This document shows, one piece after another, positions 60,035 through 64,000 of a DNA stretch of 64,000 bases. How positions within the stretch are numbered: position 1 is the stretch's first letter; the number at the start of each line of letters is the position of its first letter. The notes beneath the pieces are model-generated. The model did not search any database. It saw nothing but the letters and a program-made list of their open reading frames with translations, and was not told where the DNA came from. Location of the stretch: NCBI RefSeq assembly GCF_047607445.1, contig NZ_JBLKRT010000018.1:18250-82249 (forward strand), written 5' to 3'. A program made the translations under genes and the position numbers. The DNA is from Crystallibacter sulfonylureivorans_A. Lineage in GTDB: Bacteria > Actinomycetota > Actinomycetes > Actinomycetales > Micrococcaceae.

Positions 60035-61528
60035 TCAGTAGCGGTAGTGGTCCGGCTTGTACGGGCCGGCAACATCCACGCCCAAGTACTCGGCCTGTTC
60101 CTTGCTCAGTTCGGTGAGTTCGACGCCGAGTGCGTCCAGGTGCAGCCTGGCAACCTTCTCGTCCAGCACCTTCGGCAGCACGTAGACCTGATTGGCGTAC
60201 TCCGGCTCGCCGGTGGCCGATCCCTCGGCCGGCTTGCCGTGCTTGGTGAACAGTTCGATCTGCGCAATGGTCTGGTTGGCGAAGGAATTGCTCATCACAA
60301 ACGACGGGTGGCCGGTGGCGTTGCCGAGGTTCAGCAGCCGGCCCTCGGACAGCACGATGATGGAACGTTCGGTCCCGGAGCCGGCGTCGAAGACCCACTC
60401 GTGGACTTGCGGCTTGATCTCCACCTTCTGCACGCCCGCTACCTGGGCCAGCCCAGCCATGTCGATTTCGTTGTCGAAGTGGCCGATATTGCCCACGATG
60501 GCCTTGTCGCGCATCTTCACCATGTCGGACGCCATGATGACGTCCTTGTTGCCGGTGGTGGTGATGAAGATGTGCCCCTCGCCCACGACCTTGTCCAAGG
60601 TGGTGACCTGGTAGCCGTCCATGGCTGCCTGCAGGGCACAGATCGGATCCACCTCGGTCACCACAACCCGCGCGCCCTGGCCGCGCAGCGCCTCGGCTGC
60701 GCCCTTGCCGACGTCGCCGTAGCCGCACACCACCGCGGTCTTGCCGCCCATCAGCACGTCGGTGGCCCGGTTGATCCCGTCCGGCAGCGAGTGGCGGATG
60801 CCGTACTTGTTGTCGAACTTGGACTTGGTGACTGCGTCATTGACGTTGATTGCGGGGAACAGCAACTGGCCCTGCTCCGCGAGCTGGTACAGGCGGTGCA
60901 CGCCGGTGGTGGTTTCTTCGGTGACGCCGCGGATGCTGGCGGCCACCCGGGTGAACTTCTGCGGGTCCTTGGCCAGTGAAGCGCGCAGCACATCCAGGAT
61001 GATGGTGAACTCGTGCGGGTCGTCGGCGGAGGCCGACGGCACCGCACCCGCGGCTTCGAACTCCACTCCCTTGTGCAGCAGCAGCGTGGCGTCGCCGCCG
61101 TCGTCCAGGATCATGTTTGGCCCCAGCTCGGGGTTTTCGGCCGCGCCGGGCCAGGTCAGGATCTGCTCGGCGGTCCACCAGTATTCTTCGAGCGTTTCGC
61201 CCTTCCAGGCGAAGACCGGCACACCCTGCGGGTCCTCCGGCGTGCCCTTGCCCACGACGACGGCGGCGGCGGCCTCGTCCTGGGTGGAGAAGATGTTGCA
61301 GGATGCCCAGCGGACCTCGGCACCGAGGGCAGTCAGGGTCTCGATCAACACCGCAGTCTGCACGGTCATGTGCAGTGACCCGGCGATCCTGGCACCGGCC
61401 AGCGGCTGGCTTGCGCCAAACTCTTCGCGCAGTGCCATCAGGCCCGGCATCTCGTGCTCCGCCAAGCGGATCTGGTGCCGGCCGGCAGCGGCCAGCGAGA
61501 GGTCTTTGACCTTGTAGTCGATCGTCAC
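60035..61528 (-). CDS. ahcY: Adenosylhomocysteinase
   Basis: Hydrolyses S-adenosylhomocysteine to homocysteine and adenosine in the methyl cycle. The protein (497 residues) has HQIRLAEHEMPGLMALREEF, the NAD-binding GYGDVGKGAAEALRGQGARV, TGNKDVI and GNIGHFDNEIDMAGL, and ends PYKPDHYRY as expected. GTG at 61528 is preferred: AGGAG (61537-61541) is seven bases away and the N-terminus becomes MTIDYKV; the ATG at 61534 would leave only about one base. It starts 10 nt after the Trm112 gene, whose stop overlaps the ribosome site. Confidence 0.96.
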   Translation of the reverse strand: MTIDYKVKDLSLAAAGRHQIRLAEHEMPGLMALREEFGASQPLAGARIAGSLHMTVQTAVLIETLTALGAEVRWASCNIFSTQDEAAAAVVVGKGTPEDPQGVPVFAWKGETLEEYWWTAEQILTWPGAAENPELGPNMILDDGGDATLLLHKGVEFEAAGAVPSASADDPHEFTIILDVLRASLAKDPQKFTRVAASIRGVTEETTTGVHRLYQLAEQGQLLFPAINVNDAVTKSKFDNKYGIRHSLPDGINRATDVLMGGKTAVVCGYGDVGKGAAEALRGQGARVVVTEVDPICALQAAMDGYQVTTLDKVVGEGHIFITTTGNKDVIMASDMVKMRDKAIVGNIGHFDNEIDMAGLAQVAGVQKVEIKPQVHEWVFDAGSGTERSIIVLSEGRLLNLGNATGHPSFVMSNSFANQTIAQIELFTKHGKPAEGSATGEPEYANQVYVLPKVLDEKVARLHLDALGVELTELSKEQAEYLGVDVAGPYKPDHYRY

Positions 61529-61538
61529 AGTCATGCTC

Positions 61539-61760
61539 CTAAGCGTTGTCAGCGGGGCCGTCGGGGGTGGAATCGGAGGCGTCGGCGGCCAGGGCAGCCT
61601 GCGGCAAAAGCACCGGGATGCCGTCTTCGATCGGGTAGCGCAGCCGCTCACCCGTTGCGGTGCGTCCGGTCGCTACCAGCTCGTCTCCCTCTTGAACCAG
61701 CGAAGAACCGGTCGTCGGGCAGCGCAGGACGGCCAGCAGTTCGGGTGTCAGATGTGCCAT
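61539..61760 (-). CDS. Trm112-family small protein
   Basis: A 73-residue protein: LTPELLAVLRCPTTGSSLVQ, then RLRYPIEDGIPVLLPQAA, the compact Trm112/YcaR pattern. Eukaryotic Trm112 activates methyltransferases; bacterial forms are largely uncharacterised, and linkage to ahcY fits a methylation theme. Only one Cys of the typical zinc ribbon remains. The ATG at 61760 is used; the longer open frame upstream is non-coding. Confidence 0.85.
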   Translation of the reverse strand: MAHLTPELLAVLRCPTTGSSLVQEGDELVATGRTATGERLRYPIEDGIPVLLPQAALAADASDSTPDGPADNA

Positions 61761-61887
61761 GCGAATGTTGTCCTTCGGTCGATCAGCGGCTTCAGCTGTG
61801 CCGGCGTCAGGTGGACGGCGGGCGGGGCCTCGCAGCTGACAGCAGGTTGCCGGGAATGCGGGCTGCCCGCTTCCCCAGCGTATCGTT

Positions 61888-62277
61888 CTACGGTTGTCCG
61901 CGCAGAATGCGAAGATGTCCGCGCCGGGTGCCGGCAGCGCCAGCCGGCGGTTCCAGCGGTTCACGCTGCCCGCGGGGCTGCGGCAGCTCATCAGGGACCT
62001 CCGGTGTGCGGGCAGCTTCGCGCACCGCGTCCGCCAAGGCCAGCAGGTCGTCAGGATTCGGGGCCGGTGCCTGTGTGGGCAGCGCCAGCCGCATGACTTC
62101 CCAGCCGCGGGGCACGGTCAGCCGCTCAGCGTGGTCGGCACACAGGTCGTAACAGTGCGGCTCGGCGTAGGTGGCCAGCGGGCCCAGCACGGCGGTGGAA
62201 TCTGCATACACGTACGTCAAAGTAGCGATGGCCGAGCGCTGACAGGCCGAGCGTGAACATTGACGAATGGATCCCAC
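61888..62277 (-). CDS. DUF3499 family protein
   Basis: A 129-residue actinobacterial protein of unknown function. CSRSACQ and CYDLCADH supply four Cys that could bind zinc; TYVYADSTAVLGPLATYAEP and VPRGWEVMRL are the conserved DUF3499 segments. The C-terminal about 40 residues are polar and variable. Divergent to the metallopeptidase-family gene. Confidence 0.85.
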   Translation of the reverse strand: MGSIRQCSRSACQRSAIATLTYVYADSTAVLGPLATYAEPHCYDLCADHAERLTVPRGWEVMRLALPTQAPAPNPDDLLALADAVREAARTPEVPDELPQPRGQREPLEPPAGAAGTRRGHLRILRGQP

Positions 62278-62444
62278 GAGAAAGAATCCTACTCCGGGCC
62301 GCTCTGCTTCCGGGCCACCGGCACTGACAGGCCCGGAAAGATTAGGTCACAATCAGGCTACCCCGCGCGTTGCCGCGGCGGGCCCTCTCGGCACACCGCT
62401 GATAGGCAGTGCCTAATTCTCTCTGCCGGGCTTAAAGTCGGTAT

Positions 62445-62930
62445 ATGGAGAACGGACCATCACTGACGGTGTCGCTCGGTGGCGACGGCGGTGGCTGGCG
62501 CCGTCCTTTTCCCGTACGACGCCGGAACCGCCGCGGCCGCGGACTGCGCGGCGATCTGCTGCCCGCCCATCTGCCCGGCCATCTGACCCGGCCCGAACAG
62601 TTCGAGCAGTGGGTTTCCGAGTCTGCCGAGCGGCTGGAGTACTTCTGGGGCGAGCGGATTGAAGCGGCCCAATTCGTGGTCGAGGACATTCCGCCGAATC
62701 TCGAAGAACTGTTGGCGCGCGGGCAAGCGGCGCCGTTAGGCAGCTTCACTCCGGCCGCGCCGGGCCGTCCGGCCGTGGTGACAGTGTTCCGCCATCCGGT
62801 GCAGATGGCTGCCCGGCTGCGGGCCGAACTCCCGGAGATCATCCACGACGTGGTGGTGGAGCAGACCGCGCAGTTGCTCAACATGGCTCCGGAAGCCGTC
62901 GATCCCGGCTACGGCCGGACCCGCCCCTGA
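62445..62930 (+). CDS. Metallopeptidase-family (zincin-like) protein lacking HExxH
   Basis: A 161-residue protein related to the short zincin-like metallopeptidase family by overall pattern (RPEQFEQWVSESAERL, FVVEDIPPNLEELL, VVTVFRHPVQ). Where active members carry HExxH followed by FGI, this one reads EIIHDVVVEQTAQLLNMAPE, so the zinc motif is absent. It has a basic N-terminus. Location between DUF3499 and DUF5719 is the usual one. Non-peptidase function is likely, but which is unknown. Confidence 0.75.
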   Translation: MENGPSLTVSLGGDGGGWRRPFPVRRRNRRGRGLRGDLLPAHLPGHLTRPEQFEQWVSESAERLEYFWGERIEAAQFVVEDIPPNLEELLARGQAAPLGSFTPAAPGRPAVVTVFRHPVQMAARLRAELPEIIHDVVVEQTAQLLNMAPEAVDPGYGRTRP

Positions 62931-62939
62931 CCGCCGGGG

Positions 62940-64000
62940 TCAGTACCCGAGATTGACCGGGACAGCGTTCTGCGCCTGCGTCCCGGCCGGCACCGGAAGG
63001 ACGGCGACATCGGCTGAACCGCCGCTGGTCAGCACCTGGGCACCGTAGACCGCTTCGCCCGACGCGCTGATCAGCAAGGCAGCGGGATCGGCGTCGTTGG
63101 CCTTCGGGTTGAGCGTCACGGTTGTTCCGGCAGGAACATCGACGGTCTGCTTCTTCCCCAGCCGGCCCTCCAGATCCACCGGCGTGATGTCCAGCTTTGC
63201 AGCGCCGGCCGGCGCGCTGAAGGCCATCCGGGAGTTAAGTCCGCCGGGGACGACGGCCAGGTGGTTGCTGCCTAGCCGCCCGGCGGCCGGTGCCCACCCG
63301 AAGTCCACCGGGGCCGCTTCCTCCGTCGCCCGGCTGACGCGTGCGGCGGCAGCGATGGAAACATCGGCGCTGACTTCGACGGAATACGTGCCGTTGGGCA
63401 GCGAGTCAAGCGGAACCCGTGTGACGCTGCCGGCGGCCGCAGTGATCACGCCGCCGCCGGGGAGGCTGACCGGCCCGTCCGAGCCAATGACCCGCACTTC
63501 AAGGACGGCGTCGGTTACGCCCGGGACCGCAACTTCCAACGCCGGCGCAGCATTCTCATAGCCGTCCTGTTCGCGGATTTTCCGCGCCAGCTTGTCATCG
63601 TCGACGGTGATGCCGGTGACCAATTGGCGGGTGCCGGCCGGAGCCGATGCCTGCAGCAGTTCGACGCCGCCGGGCGTCAGTTGGCGTAGGACGCTCTGTT
63701 GGATGAAGCCGGTCACTGGCCCGCCGGAGGACTGGACGCGCACGGCCAGTGATTCCTGGTTTGCGGCCAGACCTGCCAGCACGATGGACCGGGATTCCCC
63801 CGGTGCCAGCAGCAGCCCACGGGTGCCGGCGGCCTGGATCGGTCCCTCGCCGGACATCAGTTCCAGGTTGACCGAGGACGGGGTTTCGGAGCTGTTGTGC
63901 AGCTTCAGTACCGACGTGGTGCCCACCGTGGTGGAGGCCCCGAGCAGCCAAAAATCGTTGGCCGGCGCCATGCAGTTGGCCGCGGCAAGCCCGCGCAGGT
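62940..64000 (-). CDS. DUF5719 family protein (5' end off window)
   Basis: The frame is open from 62940 to the right edge (353 codons shown); its start lies outside. The visible sequence is Ala/Gly/Val-rich and beta-strand-like, with ANDFWLLGASTTVGTTSVLK, GPVTGFIQQSVLRQL and LPNGTYSVEVSADVSIAAAA, matching the DUF5719 extracytoplasmic protein family found downstream of a glycosyltransferase gene in many actinobacteria. It ends 9 nt from the convergent metallopeptidase-family stop. Confidence 0.8.
   Translation of the reverse strand, partial: LRGLAAANCMAPANDFWLLGASTTVGTTSVLKLHNSSETPSSVNLELMSGEGPIQAAGTRGLLLAPGESRSIVLAGLAANQESLAVRVQSSGGPVTGFIQQSVLRQLTPGGVELLQASAPAGTRQLVTGITVDDDKLARKIREQDGYENAAPALEVAVPGVTDAVLEVRVIGSDGPVSLPGGGVITAAAGSVTRVPLDSLPNGTYSVEVSADVSIAAAARVSRATEEAAPVDFGWAPAAGRLGSNHLAVVPGGLNSRMAFSAPAGAAKLDITPVDLEGRLGKKQTVDVPAGTTVTLNPKANDADPAALLISASGEAVYGAQVLTSGGSADVAVLPVPAGTQAQNAVPVNLGY

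Noticed and set aside
61529..61760. SAH riboswitch before ahcY
   Set aside because: The Trm112 gene lies only 10 nt upstream, leaving no room for the aptamer directly before ahcY.

Overview
The window looks like chromosomal DNA of a high-GC Gram-positive bacterium, most likely Micrococcaceae (Arthrobacter in the broad sense). Markers are RpfB, the MoxR/DUF58/transglutaminase and SpoIIM/RDD neighbourhoods, DUF3499, DUF5719, a bacterial protein O-mannosyltransferase, an L25 protein with the CTC extension, and many GTG starts with 1-8 nt gene overlaps. I see no phage, IS element, CRISPR array or rRNA, and one tRNA (Gln).

Region 1 (1-23.3 kb) is a surface-polysaccharide locus in modules. A tightly overlapping minus-strand operon holds a polyprenyl glycosylphosphotransferase, a lipoprotein, a flippase and a secreted repeat protein that runs off the left edge. 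Upstream of it lie two tandem LAL-type LuxR regulators. After an interruption by the translation genes rplY and pth come three GT4 and one GT2 glycosyltransferases, a polymerase/ligase-like membrane protein, a chain-length/tyrosine-kinase-like protein whose ATP site looks degenerate, and a second operon of glycosylphosphotransferase, GT2 and flippase. The locus ends at the prs-glmU operon and tRNA-Gln, which supply PRPP and UDP-GlcNAc.

Region 2 (26.4-32 kb) is a signalling island: a GGDEF-EAL protein, a small SEC14/STAS-like protein, a TPR protein, a divergently encoded 55-residue exported peptide missed by long-ORF calling, and a receiver-GAF-histidine kinase. The TPR/peptide pair resembles the logic of Rap-Phr or RRNPP peptide signalling and is the best candidate here for an undescribed system.

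Region 3 (32-44 kb) holds a DrrA/DrrB-like ABC exporter, an EamA transporter, a ZapE/AFG1 ATPase, a MarR-regulated flavin reductase with visible operators, an ABC-F protein with a tandem-repeat linker, and the conserved tatD-rpfB-rsmA-ispE series.

Region 4 (44-64 kb) is mostly envelope and housekeeping: MoxR-DUF58-TgpA, succinate-semialdehyde dehydrogenase, RsmI, protein O-mannosyltransferase, a FadD15-like acyl-CoA synthetase, a DUF1461 membrane protein, SpoIIM and RDD proteins, an L,D-transpeptidase, AhcY, Trm112, DUF3499, a metallopeptidase-family protein without HExxH, and a DUF5719 protein cut by the right edge.
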